NCBI RefSeq assembly: GCF_001927285.1
Contig: NZ_MSIG01000011.1
Location: forward strand, 62,001-126,000
Direction: 5' to 3'
DNA: 64,000 bases
DNA from: Mongoliimonas terrestris
Lineage (GTDB): Bacteria; Pseudomonadota; Alphaproteobacteria; Rhizobiales; Pleomorphomonadaceae
The notes beneath the pieces are model-generated. The model was not told the DNA's origin. It did no database searches and saw only the letters and a program-made list of their open reading frames with translations. How positions within the stretch are numbered: the stretch's first letter is position 1; every line of letters starts with the position of its first letter. The translations under genes were made by a program, and so were the position numbers. This document shows positions 24,649-34,891 of the stretch, piece after piece.

Positions 24649-27521
24649 GCCCGCGCCTTCTGCGCCCGCTCCATCAGCTTCCTTACGTCGTCGGCGATCA
24701 TGGGGTGGCCGAAGAGGTAGCCTTGGGCGTAGTCGGCGCCGAAGCTGACCAGTTCGGCGGCTTCCGCCTCGGTCTCGGCGCCCTCGGCAACCACGTCCAT
24801 GCCGAGGTCGTGGGCAAGGCCGATGATGGACTTCAGGATCACCAGCCGGTTGCGGCCGTTGCCCTTGAGGAAGCTCTGGTCGATCTTCAGGGTGTCGACC
24901 GGCAGGCGCTGCAGGTAGGCAAGGGACGAGAAGCCAGTGCCGAAATCGTCGAGCGCGAGGCCGGCGCCGAGTTCCTTCAGCCGGGCGAGGACCTGGGTTG
25001 CGAACTCCGGGTTCTCCATCACCAGGCTTTCGGTCAGCTCCAGCTTCAGACTGCCCTTCGGCAGCGAAGCCCGCGACAGCACGGCCTTCACGTCGTTGAT
25101 GAGGTCGTGCCGCAGGAGCTGGCGGCTGGAAACGTTGACGCTGACGAACAGCTTCTCACCGTTGGGCAAGGTCTGGTGCCAGGTGTCGAGCTGCTTGGCG
25201 GCCCGCTCCAGCACGAAGAGCCCGAGCGGCACGATGAGTCCGCTGCGCTCGGCCGCCGGGATGAAATCGGTCGGCGGGATGCGTCCGCGCTTGGGGTGGT
25301 CCCAGCGCAGCAGCGCCTCGAAGCCCGCGATGGACCGGTCTTCGGTGCGCACGATCGGCTGGTAGAACACCTTCATCTCGTCGCGCTCGAGCGCGTGACG
25401 GAGGTCGGTCTCCAGCGTCATCGCCTCGGCGGCAGCCGTCCTCAGCGAGGGCCGGAAGGATTCGATCCTGTCGCCGCCGAGGCGCTTGGCGAACGCGACG
25501 GCGACTTCCGCATCCTTCACCAGGTCGTCCGGATCGCGTTGCTCGCGGTCATAGATGGCGATGCCGATCGAGGCCGTGAGGAAGATCTCCCGCTCCCCGA
25601 AGGCGATGGCGGCGCGGATCGCCCGGCGCACCGCGTCGGCGAAAGCGGCGATGCGCTCCGGCGACTGCTCGGAAACGAGGATGATGGCGAAGTGGTCGCC
25701 CTCCAGGCGCGCCAGACTGTCGAGCGGCTTCAGAAGCCGGCCCAGCCGACGGGCGACCGTGAGGAGGATGCTGTCGCCGACCGAAAGGCCGAGGGTCTCG
25801 TTCACCTGCCGGAAACGGTCGATGTCGATGAGGAAGACTGCTGGCCGGCTGGCCGTGTCCGCCTGCGCCCGGGTCATGGCGGAGCCGAGCCGGTCGAGGA
25901 AGAGCTCGCGGTTGGGCAGGCCCGTCAGGTTGTCGTGCACGGCGTCGTGCAGCAGGCGCTCCTGGGCGGTCTTGGCGTCGGTGATGTCGAGGAGGGTGCC
26001 GACGCAGCGGATCACCTCGCCGTCGTTGCCGAGGATCGGGCGGGCACGCAGGCGGAACCACTGGTAATGGCCGTCCTGGGCACGGAGCCGAAAGGTCTGG
26101 CCGAGCCTGCCACGCCGTTGCTCCACGACGGCGTCGAGGGTCGCCTTGAAGCGGTCCCGGTCCTGCGGGTGCAGCACCTCCAGCCAGTCGCGGGCGGGGC
26201 CTTCCAGGGCGCCGCGCTTGAAGCCGAGGCTCTCCTCGGCCTCCGCGGAGGTGTAGATGCGGTCGCGGGTGACGTCCCAGTCCCAGATGATGTCGCCGGC
26301 CCCGGTCAGGGCCAGCGCCCGGCGTTCCGCGTCGTTCATCAGCCCGTCAGCGATGGAGCCGCCGGCGAAGGCGTGCTGCATCACCGTGAAGCCGAGGAGG
26401 AGGACGAGGAGCACCAGCCCGCCGGCCAGCGCCGGCTGGACGAGGTCGTTGACGAGTTCGCCGGAGACCGTGAGGCCGGTTCCGGCCAGCCAGGCGATGA
26501 AGAGCAGCCAGGTGGGGATCAGCATGATGGCGCGATCGTAGCCGCGCACCGCCATGGCGAGGATCAGGAGGAAGCCGAGGAGGCCGAGCCCGGCCAGCAC
26601 CATGCGGGCGATGCCGGCGGCGATCGATGGATCATAGACCGCCACGCCGAAGAGGCCGGTGAGCGCCAGGAGCGTCATCAGGGCCACGTGACTGTAGCGC
26701 ACGTGCCAGCGGTTGAGGTTGAGATAGGCGTAGAGAAAGATCACCAGGGTGACGGCGATCATCACCTCCGAGCCGGCGCGGTACAGCTGGTCCGCCCCCG
26801 GCTCCACGTGGAAGACCTTGTTCCAGAAGCCGAAGTCGATGCAGAGATAAGCCAGCACCGTCCACGCCAGGGCCGCCGTCGCGGGGAACATCATGGATCC
26901 CTTGACGACGAAGAGGATGGTGAGGAAGAGCGCCAGCAGGCCCGCAATGCCGAGCACGATGCCGCGGTAGAGCGTGTAGGCGTTGACGCTGTCCTTGTAG
27001 GCGTTCGGCTGCCAGAGCGTGAGCTGCGGCAGCGCCTCGGTGCGAAGCTCCGCCACGAAGGTGACCACCGATCCGGGGTCGAGCGTCACCAGGTACACGT
27101 CCGCGTCCTGGCTCGGCTGCCGCTCGGGCGCGAACCCCTGGCTCGGCGTGATGGCGGCGATGCGGGAGGCGCCGAGGTCCGGCCAGAGGAGGCCCGAGCC
27201 GGCGAGGCGGAAGTGCGGGGCGACGATCAGCCGGTCCAGCTGCTGGTCGGTGTTGTTGGCCAGATGGAACACCACCCACGTCGGGTTAGCTTCCGTTCCG
27301 CGCGAGCGCACTTCGATGCGCCGCACGATCCCGTCCGAGCCGGGCGCCGTCGACACCTGGATCGACTCGGTCGATTCGCGGCGAAACTCGATGGCATTGG
27401 AAAGGTCGATGGCCGCCATGTCCGCCGGCACGGAAACGGGCTCGACCGCGAGGGCAGGGCGGATGCCGGCAGCCGACAGGACCAGACAGACCAGAAGTGC
27501 CAGGTGGCGGGCAAAGGCCAA
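24645..27521 (-). CDS. membrane sensor protein with 7TM, PAS, degenerate GGDEF and EAL domains
   Basis: Cyclic-di-GMP signalling protein, 958 residues from the TTG at 27521. Order: signal peptide; periplasmic domain of the 7TMR-DISM type to about residue 165; seven hydrophobic helices to about 390; a PAS domain (DIIWDWDVTRDRIYTS, GTLLDITDAKTAQ); GGDEF domain; EAL domain. The GGDEF site near residue 606 reads EGDHF and so is probably unable to make c-di-GMP. The EAL site is intact: FEALLRW near 734, ELTES, DDFGTGFSSLAYL, KIDQSF and AEGAE, so phosphodiesterase activity is likely. TTG was chosen for its GGAG and the signal peptide that follows; a GTG at 27542 is the alternative. The stop lies beside the heptamer array. 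Confidence 0.85.
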
Positions 27522-27640
27522 GGATTTCCACTCCGCGAACACGACCGCCGCTGCTTCGGCGAGGGCACGATAGTTAACTTGTCGGGCCTGATCAAACACG
27601 CCCGGCCAACGAACGGTGGAGATCCGGGCCGCCGGTCCGC

Positions 27641-28276
27641 TCAGGCCGGTATCCAGCCGGTCGCGGGGACGCCGGCCGGTTCGTACCGCGGCGCCGGGCG
27701 CGGGTCGTCCGACAGGAGCGCGAACAGGATGTGGTCCTGCCAGCGGCCGTCGATCATCAGGAAACGGCGGGCAAAGCCTTCGCGGGAGAATCCGGCTTTT
27801 TCCAGAAGCCGTATGGACCGGGTGTTGTGCGGGATCGACGCCGCCTCCAGCCGGTGCAGCTTCAGGTCGTGGAACACGTAGGTGATGATGGTCCGGACCG
27901 CCTCGGTCATGTAGCCCTTGCCGGCGTAGCGCTCGCCCATCCAGTAGCCGAGCGAGCAGGACTGGATCACGCCCCGCCGCACGTTGGAGAGGGTGATGCC
28001 GCCGAGGAGCACATGGGGTTCGTCGACCCGGAAGAGGAAGAAAGCGTAGCCGAGATCCTCGCGCGCCGCCCGGTGGTAGAGCTTCACCCGGCGCTTGAAG
28101 GCGGACCGGGTGAGGTCGTCGGCGGCCCACACCGGTTCCCAGGGCTTCAGGAAGAGACGGCTCTCCTCGCGAAGAGCCACCCAGGCGACATGGTCGGCAA
28201 GCACGGGCGGGCGGAGCAGGACACGATCGGTGCGAAGAACCGGAGTGGCTTCGCCGACGACGTGCAGGATGCTCAT
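27641..28276 (-). CDS. GNAT family N-acetyltransferase (RimJ/RimL-like)
   Basis: A 211-residue acetyltransferase resembling those that acetylate N-termini of ribosomal proteins. TDRVLLRPPVLADHVAW begins the fold. LGYWMGERYAGKGYMTEAV is the acetyl-CoA binding motif A, and LHRLEAASIPHNTRSIRLLEKAGFSREG is motif B, both standard for the RimJ/RimL group. The start overlaps the stop of the M16 peptidase gene (ATGA), so it is translated from the same mRNA (thrC - M16 - GNAT). The substrate cannot be read from sequence. The gene order is common in Hyphomicrobiales. Confidence 0.9.
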   Translation of the reverse strand: MSILHVVGEATPVLRTDRVLLRPPVLADHVAWVALREESRLFLKPWEPVWAADDLTRSAFKRRVKLYHRAAREDLGYAFFLFRVDEPHVLLGGITLSNVRRGVIQSCSLGYWMGERYAGKGYMTEAVRTIITYVFHDLKLHRLEAASIPHNTRSIRLLEKAGFSREGFARRFLMIDGRWQDHILFALLSDDPRPAPRYEPAGVPATGWIPA

Positions 28277-29553
28277 GCGGCGCTCGCCGGTCTGGTGCCG
28301 AACCGGTCGGCGATGGCCGTGAGACTGGGCACCCTGGACACCGGGCCGATGGCGGCCAGCGTCGGCGATCCGGCACCGACCGTCCGGCCGATGAACTCGC
28401 CCACCTTGGCGGGGGTCACGGCGTTGATGCGCGTCACCAGCTCGTCGAGCGGGATCGGCCGGCCGTGGATCATCACCTGCCGGGCGATCTGGCCGGCGCG
28501 CGCAGCCGGGCTCTCCAGCGTCATCAACAGGCCGGCGCGCAGCTGCGCCTTGGCGCGGTCCACCTCGGCGGCGGTGATGGCGCTGACGGCCTTGGAGATT
28601 TCTTCCAGCGAGGTGTCCACCAGATCGTGGGCGTCTGCCTCGCCGGTCGCGGCCGCGATGCCGAAGACGCCGCTGTCGCGGAAACCCCAATGGAAGGAAT
28701 AGACCGAATAGCAGAGGCCGCGCTTCTCGCGCACCTCCTGGAACAGCCGCGACGACATGCCGCCGCCGAGCACCGAGGCGGCGATCTGGGCGGTCGTGTA
28801 GTCGTCGTCATAGTAGGAGACGCCCGGGAAGCCGAGGACGATCTGGGCTTCCATCAGGTCCCGTTCCTCGCGCCGCTCGCCGCCCCGGTAGGCGGCTGGA
28901 TGATCGCCGGTGGGTGCGGTTTTCTCGTATCCGGCGAACTTCTCGCGTGCCAGCGAGACCAGTTCCTTGTGGTCCAGCTTGCCGGCCGCGGCGATCACCG
29001 TGTTCTCGCCGGTGTAGTGGCGGCCGAGATAGTCGCGAAGGTGCGCCTCGGAAAAGCTCCCCACCGTCTCCACCGAGCCGAGGATGGGGCGACCGATCGG
29101 CTGGCCCGGAAAGGCGGCCTCCTGGAAATGGTCGAACACCAGGTCTTCGGGCGTGTCGAGCGCCGCGCCGATCTCCTGGCCGATCACGTGCTTTTCGCGG
29201 GCGAGTTCCTCGGCGTCGAAGAGCGAATCCTGGAGAATGTCGGCGAGGATGTCGAGCGCGAGCGGCACATCCCCGGCAAGCACCCGGGCGTAGTAGCTGG
29301 TGTTCTCGATGGACGTCGCGGCGTTCACCTCGCCGCCCACGTTCTCGATCTCCTCCGCGATGGCGATCGCCGTCCGCTTGGACGTGCCCTTGAAGGCCAT
29401 GTGCTCCAGAAGATGCGAGATGCCGTTCTCGGAGGCCTCTTCCGACCGGGAACCGGCGGCCACCCAGACCCCGAGGGCGGTGGACGCCAGATGCGGCATG
29501 TCGTGGGTGACGACCGTGATACCGTTCGAAAGCTCCGTAACCTCGACTGCCAT
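28273..29553 (-). CDS. M16 family zinc metallopeptidase (processing peptidase-like)
   Basis: A 426-residue peptidase related to the beta subunit of mitochondrial processing peptidase. The inverted zinc motif HLLEH is complete (His47, Glu50, His51), with the distal Glu in the EKHVIGQEIG segment. The glycine-rich substrate loop SVLGGGMSSRLFQEVREKRGLCYSVYS is present. No signal peptide is seen, so it acts in the cytoplasm or at the membrane. I chose the ATG at 29553 with GGAGG ten bases before it; a TTG at 29562 overlapping the thrC stop is also possible. It is located between thrC and a GNAT gene in one operon. Confidence 0.92.
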   Translation of the reverse strand: MAVEVTELSNGITVVTHDMPHLASTALGVWVAAGSRSEEASENGISHLLEHMAFKGTSKRTAIAIAEEIENVGGEVNAATSIENTSYYARVLAGDVPLALDILADILQDSLFDAEELAREKHVIGQEIGAALDTPEDLVFDHFQEAAFPGQPIGRPILGSVETVGSFSEAHLRDYLGRHYTGENTVIAAAGKLDHKELVSLAREKFAGYEKTAPTGDHPAAYRGGERREERDLMEAQIVLGFPGVSYYDDDYTTAQIAASVLGGGMSSRLFQEVREKRGLCYSVYSFHWGFRDSGVFGIAAATGEADAHDLVDTSLEEISKAVSAITAAEVDRAKAQLRAGLLMTLESPAARAGQIARQVMIHGRPIPLDELVTRINAVTPAKVGEFIGRTVGAGSPTLAAIGPVSRVPSLTAIADRFGTRPASAA

Positions 29554-29558
29554 CCGCC

Positions 29559-30971
29559 TCAAACCTCCACGGTCACCGCTCTCGCCCGGTCGAGCATGAA
29601 GGCTTCCACCGCTTCCAGGCTGTTGGCGACGACGCTCTGCCGCTCAGGACGGCCCATCAGATCGCCGAGCCAGGTCGGCAGGGCGGGGTAGATATCGCTC
29701 GCCGTCACCACGGCATCCGGGAACTTGGCCGGATGGGCGGTGGCGAGCGTCACCATCGGAACGCGCGGGTCCATCACGCTCTCCGCCACGGCGATGCCGG
29801 TGGCGGTGTGCGGGTCGACGAGCATGCCGGCCTCCCGGTGGACGCGGCGGATGGTGGCGGCGGTCGAAGCCTCGTCCGCCCGGTCGGCCGCAAAGCCGGA
29901 CCGGATGGCCCCGAGCGCCGCCTCCGGCACCGTGAAGGCGCCCGACTGCTGCAGCTGGTCCATCATCCGCTTCACGCCGTCGCCGTCCCGGCCCGTGGTC
30001 TCGAACAGCAGCCGCTCGAAGTTGGACGACACCTGAATGTCCATGGACGGCGAGATCGTCGGGTGCACGCCGCGTACCTCGTAGCGGCCGGTTTCGACCG
30101 TGCGAGCGAGGATGTCGTTGGAGTTGGTGGCGATCACCAGCCGTTCGATCGGCAGGCCCATGCGCCGGGCTACGTAGCCGGCGAAGATGTCGCCGAAATT
30201 GCCCGTCGGCACGGTGAAGGACACCGGCCGGTGCGGCGCGCCGAGCGCGGTCGCGGCCACGAAGTAGTAGACCACCTGGGCGACGATCCGGCCCCAGTTG
30301 ATCGAGTTGACGCCGGACAGGCGGACGCGGTCGCGGAAGGCGAAGTGGTTGAACATCCCCTTCACGATCGCCTGGGCATCGTCGAACGTGCCCTCCAGCG
30401 CGATGGCGTGCACGTTGTCGTCGGCGACGGTGGTCATCTGCCGGCGCTGCACCGCCGACACCCGGCCGTGCGGGAAGAGGATGAAGATGTCCGTGTTCTG
30501 CCGCCCGCGAAAGGCCTCGATGGCCGCGCCGCCGGTGTCGCCGGAGGTGGCGCCCACGATGGTCGCCCGGTCGCCGCGCCGGCCGAGCACGTGGTCCATC
30601 AGCCGTGCGAGAAGCTGCATGGCGACGTCCTTGAAGGCGAGCGTCGGCCCGTGGAAGAGCTCCAGCACGAAATGGCCGGGCGCCAGCTGCACCAGCGGCG
30701 TCACCGCCGGATGACGGAACACGGCGGGCGCATAGCTCTCCGCCAGCATGCGCTTCAGGTCGCTGTCGGAAATGTCTCCGTCGACGAAAGGCGCGATCAC
30801 CTCGAAGGCCACGTCCGCGTAGGGACGGCCGGCAAGGCCCGCGATCGTCGTGGCGGAAAGGGTCGGCCAGCGTTCGGGCACGTAGAGGCCGCCGTCACGG
30901 GCGAGACCGGCAAGGACGACGTCTGAGAAGGAGAGGGCGGGCGCGGTGCCGCGGGTGCTCACATACTTCAC
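29559..30971 (-). CDS. thrC: threonine synthase ThrC
   Basis: PLP enzyme making threonine from O-phosphohomoserine, the step after homoserine kinase (thrB, at 34891-35868). The 470-residue protein begins VKYVSTRGTAPALSFSDVVL, the usual ThrC opening. The PLP lysine is in LAFKDVAMQLLARLMDHVL near residue 113, with GATSGDTGGAAIEAF and the VPTGNFGDIFAGY phosphate loop downstream. The start is a GTG at 30971, chosen for the conserved opening; no good ribosome site precedes it, so initiation may be weak. Longer in-frame starts upstream give an Arg-rich, unconserved leader. It is first of the thrC - M16 - GNAT operon. Confidence 0.94.
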   Translation of the reverse strand: MKYVSTRGTAPALSFSDVVLAGLARDGGLYVPERWPTLSATTIAGLAGRPYADVAFEVIAPFVDGDISDSDLKRMLAESYAPAVFRHPAVTPLVQLAPGHFVLELFHGPTLAFKDVAMQLLARLMDHVLGRRGDRATIVGATSGDTGGAAIEAFRGRQNTDIFILFPHGRVSAVQRRQMTTVADDNVHAIALEGTFDDAQAIVKGMFNHFAFRDRVRLSGVNSINWGRIVAQVVYYFVAATALGAPHRPVSFTVPTGNFGDIFAGYVARRMGLPIERLVIATNSNDILARTVETGRYEVRGVHPTISPSMDIQVSSNFERLLFETTGRDGDGVKRMMDQLQQSGAFTVPEAALGAIRSGFAADRADEASTAATIRRVHREAGMLVDPHTATGIAVAESVMDPRVPMVTLATAHPAKFPDAVVTASDIYPALPTWLGDLMGRPERQSVVANSLEAVEAFMLDRARAVTVEV

Positions 30972-31174
30972 GAGGGGGGCGAATCCCGATGCTGCGGTTG
31001 ATGGATACCCCGGCGATGTCCTCCCACGCCGGCGTCGATCTCCTCGATCCACGACCCTAGACGCCCGAACTGGGCTCTGCAAGACGAGCGAGGCGACATG
31101 GGAGTCGTCAGACCGGACGGCGGACCCGTCACATCCCACGGGCGGGCAGGTGGATGTCGCCGACAACGTGTCGG

Positions 31175-31765
31175 TCAGGCGTGGCCGAGTTCGCTGGAGA
31201 GGAGAGCCGGGTCGATGCCGAGGCTGGCGAGGGCCAGGGTGTAGCGGTCGTCGAGGTCCGCCTCGAAGATGATCGCCGGGTCGGCGTCGCAGGTCAGCCA
31301 GCCGTTGTTCTGGATCTCGGTCTCCAACTGGCCCGGCGCCCAGCCGGCATAGCCGAGCGCCAGCAGCGCCTGGTCGGGGCCGCGGCCCTCGGCGATCGCC
31401 TTCAGGATTTCCAGGGTGGCGGTCAGGGAGACGGACTCGTTGATCGGAAGAGTGGAGTTCTCCAGGTGATAGTCGGACGAATGGAGCACGAAGCCGCGCC
31501 CCGTCTCCACCGGGCCGCCCCGGTGCACCCGCATGCCGCCGGCGGTCGCGGGCAGCCGGATGGCGTCGCCCTCCGGGATGATCTCCAACTGCACCAAAAG
31601 GTCGCGGAAGGAGAGATGCGCCATCGGCTTGTTGATGATGAGCCCCATGGCGCCTTCGGCCGAGTGGGCGCAAAGATATACGACCGTTCGCGCGAAGGAG
31701 CTTTCTTCCACCCCCGGCATAGCGATCAGGAATTGGCCGTCCAGATAGGTTTCCTGCTGTGCCAT
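31175..31765 (-). CDS. YqgE/AlgH family protein (UPF0301)
   Basis: A 196-residue cytoplasmic protein. It starts MAQQETYLDGQFLIAMPGVEESSFARTVVYLCAHSAEGAMGLIINKP, almost a textbook YqgE/AlgH N-terminus, and later has GYAGWAPGQLETEI. AlgH has been linked to alginate regulation in Pseudomonas, but the molecular function of the family is not settled. It lies divergent from the DsbD-N-like gene across 168 bases and about 200 bases upstream of thrC on the same strand. Confidence 0.92.
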   Translation of the reverse strand: MAQQETYLDGQFLIAMPGVEESSFARTVVYLCAHSAEGAMGLIINKPMAHLSFRDLLVQLEIIPEGDAIRLPATAGGMRVHRGGPVETGRGFVLHSSDYHLENSTLPINESVSLTATLEILKAIAEGRGPDQALLALGYAGWAPGQLETEIQNNGWLTCDADPAIIFEADLDDRYTLALASLGIDPALLSSELGHA

Positions 31766-31933
31766 AGGGCGTACGCCGCTCCTTTCGAGGTCGGCGGGAG
31801 GCTTCCCACCGCCGCGAACAGTGATCGAGGGGATGAATCGTCCTCAATCGTCACGACATTATGACGGCCGAAAAACGGGATTCAAGCTTATACCCCTGTG
31901 CCTCATGTTGTGGAAACCACGGCGATCTTGAAG

Positions 31934-32758
31934 ATGCTTTCGGAAATTTTTCAGCCTCTCCGAGGCCTGGCGGCCGCCGCGACCGTCTTCGCCGTTCCGG
32001 CCTCGGCTGGCCAGCCGGTCATCGAGCCGCCGCAGACCGTGCTTTTCACGGCGGGCGGTCCGCCGGAGGGTGAGGTCTACCGGGCCGGCATCGGCATTCA
32101 TCTGGCGGACGGCTGGCACACCTACTGGCGCCATCCGGGCGACGCCGGGATCGCGCCGACGCTGACGACCGAAGGCAGCCAAAACCTCAAGGCGGTGCAA
32201 CTGGTCTTCCCGGCGCCGGAGCGGTGGTCGGACGGCTACAGCACCTCGATCGTCTACCATGGGGACGTGCTGTTGCCGCTGATGGTCCATGCGGCGGATC
32301 CGAGCCAGCCGGTGGTCCTCGACCTGCAGCTCACCTTCGGCTTCTGCCGCGAGATCTGCGTGCCCGGTGAGGCGACCTTCTCGGCGACGCTCAGCCCGGA
32401 CGACGGGGCGCGTCCATCCGCCGCCGAACGGATCGCGGACGCCCTCGACCGGGTGCCGGTCGCCGAAACCGACGGCGCCCTGCCGGCGGTGATCGCCGTG
32501 GAGCCGGACGGGCCGGAGGCGGTGCGCATCAGGGTGAGGACCGCCCCCGGCGCTGCCGCGGAAACCGATCTCTTCGTGGAGCCGCCGGACGGCTGGTACA
32601 TCGGCCAGCCGCAACCGGTCGGCGTGGAAACAGACGTGGCGGTGTTCCACCTCTCCCTCAACGGGCGACCAAAGGCCGCGACGGTCAGCGGGACGCCGAT
32701 GCGCTTCACGGTGGCGACACCGGACGGCGGTATCGAGGCCGTGCGCGCCCTTCCCTGA
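31934..32758 (+). CDS. secreted protein with DsbD N-terminal-like domain
   Basis: A 274-residue exported protein: signal peptide to about residue 25 (PASAG), then a domain like the periplasmic alpha domain of the thiol:disulfide reductase DsbD. WHTYWRHPGDAGIAP and LTFGFCREICVPGEA match that domain; the latter offers a Cys pair separated by three residues that could act as the redox centre. The transmembrane beta and thioredoxin gamma domains of full DsbD are absent, so it would need a partner to be reduced. I favour the ATG at 31934, which gives a compact signal peptide. A GTG at 31898 would add 12 residues. Next to a peroxiredoxin, it hints at thiol stress handling. Confidence 0.82.
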   Translation: MLSEIFQPLRGLAAAATVFAVPASAGQPVIEPPQTVLFTAGGPPEGEVYRAGIGIHLADGWHTYWRHPGDAGIAPTLTTEGSQNLKAVQLVFPAPERWSDGYSTSIVYHGDVLLPLMVHAADPSQPVVLDLQLTFGFCREICVPGEATFSATLSPDDGARPSAAERIADALDRVPVAETDGALPAVIAVEPDGPEAVRIRVRTAPGAAAETDLFVEPPDGWYIGQPQPVGVETDVAVFHLSLNGRPKAATVSGTPMRFTVATPDGGIEAVRALP

Positions 32759-32856
32759 ACGGGCCGCCTACGCTATTCCACGGATGCGCCGGCCGCCGCC
32801 GCGGCTTCCGCCGCCCGGCGCGATCCGGCCCCGAACCCGAAGAGGACTGAAGAGCC

Positions 32857-33342
32857 ATGACGATTGCTGTCGGCGACAAGCTGCCGGACGTGAAGCTGAA
32901 GGTCGTCACCCCGGACGCGGCGGTCGAGCAGACCACCGACGAGCTCTTTTCCGGCAAGAAGGTGGTGCTGTTCGCGGTGCCGGGTGCCTTCACCCCCACC
33001 TGCACCATGAACCACCTGCCGGGCTTCATCGAGAACGCCGACGCCATCAAGGCCAAGGGCGTGGACGACATCATCTGCGTGTCGGTGAACGACGCCTTCG
33101 TCATGAAGGCCTGGGCCCAGCATGCCGGCGGCATGGACAAGGTGACCTTCGCGGCCGACGGCTCGGCGGTCTTCACCAAGGCCCTCGGCCTCGACCTCGA
33201 CCTGACCGGCGGCGGCCTCGGCATCCGCTCCAAGCGCTACGCCGCCATCGTGGAGGACGGCATCCTCAAGTCCCTCGACATCGAGGAGAGCCCGGGCCAG
33301 GCAACCGTCTCCGGTGCCGCCGCGGTCATCGAGAAGCTCTGA
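32857..33342 (+). CDS. peroxiredoxin, Prx5-like (redoxin family)
   Basis: A 161-residue thiol peroxidase that reduces hydrogen peroxide and organic peroxides. The active-site motif PGAFTPTCTMNHLPGF carries the peroxidatic Cys near residue 49. FVMKAWAQHAGG and LTGGGLGIRSKRYAAIVEDG match the atypical two-Cys/one-Cys Prx5 group. No second conserved Cys in the usual resolving position is evident, so a one-Cys mechanism needing glutathione or glutaredoxin is likely. It is cytoplasmic. It follows the DsbD-N-like gene by 98 bases on the same strand. Confidence 0.94.
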   Translation: MTIAVGDKLPDVKLKVVTPDAAVEQTTDELFSGKKVVLFAVPGAFTPTCTMNHLPGFIENADAIKAKGVDDIICVSVNDAFVMKAWAQHAGGMDKVTFAADGSAVFTKALGLDLDLTGGGLGIRSKRYAAIVEDGILKSLDIEESPGQATVSGAAAVIEKL

Positions 33343-33423
33343 CCCCGTCCCCGGCGCCGCCGGGCGGTTCCGCCTTTGGCGACCCGCTCGCCGGCGCTGG
33401 CCAGGCCCTCAGCCCCACGGCTC

Positions 33424-34359
33424 TCAGGCGCCTGTCACCACGGCCAGCACCCGCGGTTCGGCGGTGATCAGGCCGTCGGTCGGCTCCAGCTTGTCGCCGT
33501 CGATCTGCAGCTTCACCCCCACGCCGCCGAGGCGGGCGGAGATCACGGCCTCGTCGGTCACCGCCGGATGGCTGCCGAGGCGGCCGCGGGCAAGCGCCAG
33601 CGCGGCGCCCGCCAGGGTGCCCGGCTTGTCGTTGGAAAGCGTGATCAGCCTGAGCCCGGGCCGTGTCACATGGGTCTGGCGCGTGATGGCGAGCGGGCCG
33701 CCGTAGAAGCCGGCGGTGGTCACCACGGCCAGCCGACACACCCGCGTCACCCCGTCCGCCTCCACCACCACGTCGCGCCCCTGCGCGGCAAGGGCAAGCC
33801 GAACGGCCGCCGCCGCATAGGCGAGCTTGCCCCAGCGGCGCTTCACCGCCGGCTCCACCGCGTGCACCACGTCGCCGTCGAAGCCGGCCGACACCATCAG
33901 GATGAACGGCCGGTCGCCGATCCGCCCGAGGTGCAGCGGCTTCAGGCGCCGGGCGACGGTGGCTTCCGCCATGGCCTCCGGGCGGAAGGGCAGGGCGAGT
34001 TCGTGCGCGAGCACGTTGGCTGTGCCGAACGGCAGCACGCCGAGCGCCGGCGGCGGCGCGGCCCGGCGGAGAAGCCCCGTGACCGCCTCGTTGATCGACC
34101 CGTCGCCGCCGCCGACCACCAGGGTGTCCACTGTCGGGTCCAGCGCTTCGGCGATCTCGGTGAGGTTGCCGGCATAGCGGGTCAGCCAGACGGTGACGCG
34201 CACGCCGAGCTTGTCGAGCCGCGCGGCGTAGCGGTCGAGCGCCCGGTAGCGGAAGCCGCCGGCGATCGGGTTGGCAACCACCAGCACCCGGCGGGTGACC
34301 GGCGCGACGGCGGCCAGCGGATCGTCGAGGACGGCCGGCGAGACGAAGGACTGGTTCAA
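33424..34359 (-). CDS. diacylglycerol kinase family lipid kinase
   Basis: A 311-residue soluble lipid kinase of the YegS/DagK_cat fold. The ATP-binding and catalytic motif VVGGGDGSINEAV lies near residue 80. LGVLPFGTANVLAHEL follows about 25 residues later, and a C-terminal beta-sandwich half ends in PRVLAVVTGA. Substrates in the family include diacylglycerol, phosphatidylglycerol and sphingoid bases; the choice is not readable here. It sits 53 bases downstream of rnhA on the same strand and may be co-expressed, although its function is unrelated. Confidence 0.9.
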   Translation of the reverse strand: MNQSFVSPAVLDDPLAAVAPVTRRVLVVANPIAGGFRYRALDRYAARLDKLGVRVTVWLTRYAGNLTEIAEALDPTVDTLVVGGGDGSINEAVTGLLRRAAPPPALGVLPFGTANVLAHELALPFRPEAMAEATVARRLKPLHLGRIGDRPFILMVSAGFDGDVVHAVEPAVKRRWGKLAYAAAAVRLALAAQGRDVVVEADGVTRVCRLAVVTTAGFYGGPLAITRQTHVTRPGLRLITLSNDKPGTLAGAALALARGRLGSHPAVTDEAVISARLGGVGVKLQIDGDKLEPTDGLITAEPRVLAVVTGA

Positions 34360-34411
34360 GAGAAAGCTCCCGCTCGGATCGCGACCATGCCGATCCCGAC
34401 CATGCGGGACG

Positions 34412-34891
34412 TCACGATCCGGTGCCGCGCCGCGCGCCCTTCAGGTAGGGCGCCATGCCGGCCCGGGCGAGGGCGTCGGCCCGTTCGTTCATGTCGTGGC
34501 CCGCGTGACCCTTCACCCAGTGCCAGGTGACCTCGTGGTTGAGGCGCGCCGCCTCCAGCCGCTGCCAGAGGTCGGCGTTCTTCACGGGCTTCTTGTCGGC
34601 GGTCTTCCAGCCGTTGCGCTTCCAGCCGTGGATCCAGCCGGTGATGCCACCCTTCACATACTGGCTGTCGGTCCACAGATCGACCAGGCAGCGCTTCTTC
34701 AGCGCCTCCAGCGCCGAGCAGGCGGCGATCAGCTCCATGCGGTTGTTGGTGGTGTCCGGCTCGCCGCCGCAGAGTTCCTTTTCCCGATCGCCCCACTGCA
34801 GGATCGCTCCCCACCCGCCCGGTCCCGGATTTCCCGAGCAGGCGCCATCGGTGTAGACGGTCACGCGCGGGACGGCAGCCTCATCGGTCAT
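34412..34891 (-). CDS. rnhA: ribonuclease HI
   Basis: Cleaves RNA in RNA-DNA hybrids, removing primers and R-loops. The 159-residue protein has the complete carboxylate tetrad: Asp15 in YTDGACSGNPGPGGWG, Glu53 in NNRMELIAA, Asp75 in LWTDSQYVKGG and Asp139 in NERADALA. The assisting His is in GHAGH (about 132), and the basic handle loop WKRNGWKTADKKPVKNADLW is present. The start at 34891 overlaps the thrB stop (ATGA), a pairing usual in alphaproteobacteria (ispH-thrB-rnhA). Confidence 0.96.
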   Translation of the reverse strand: MTDEAAVPRVTVYTDGACSGNPGPGGWGAILQWGDREKELCGGEPDTTNNRMELIAACSALEALKKRCLVDLWTDSQYVKGGITGWIHGWKRNGWKTADKKPVKNADLWQRLEAARLNHEVTWHWVKGHAGHDMNERADALARAGMAPYLKGARRGTGS

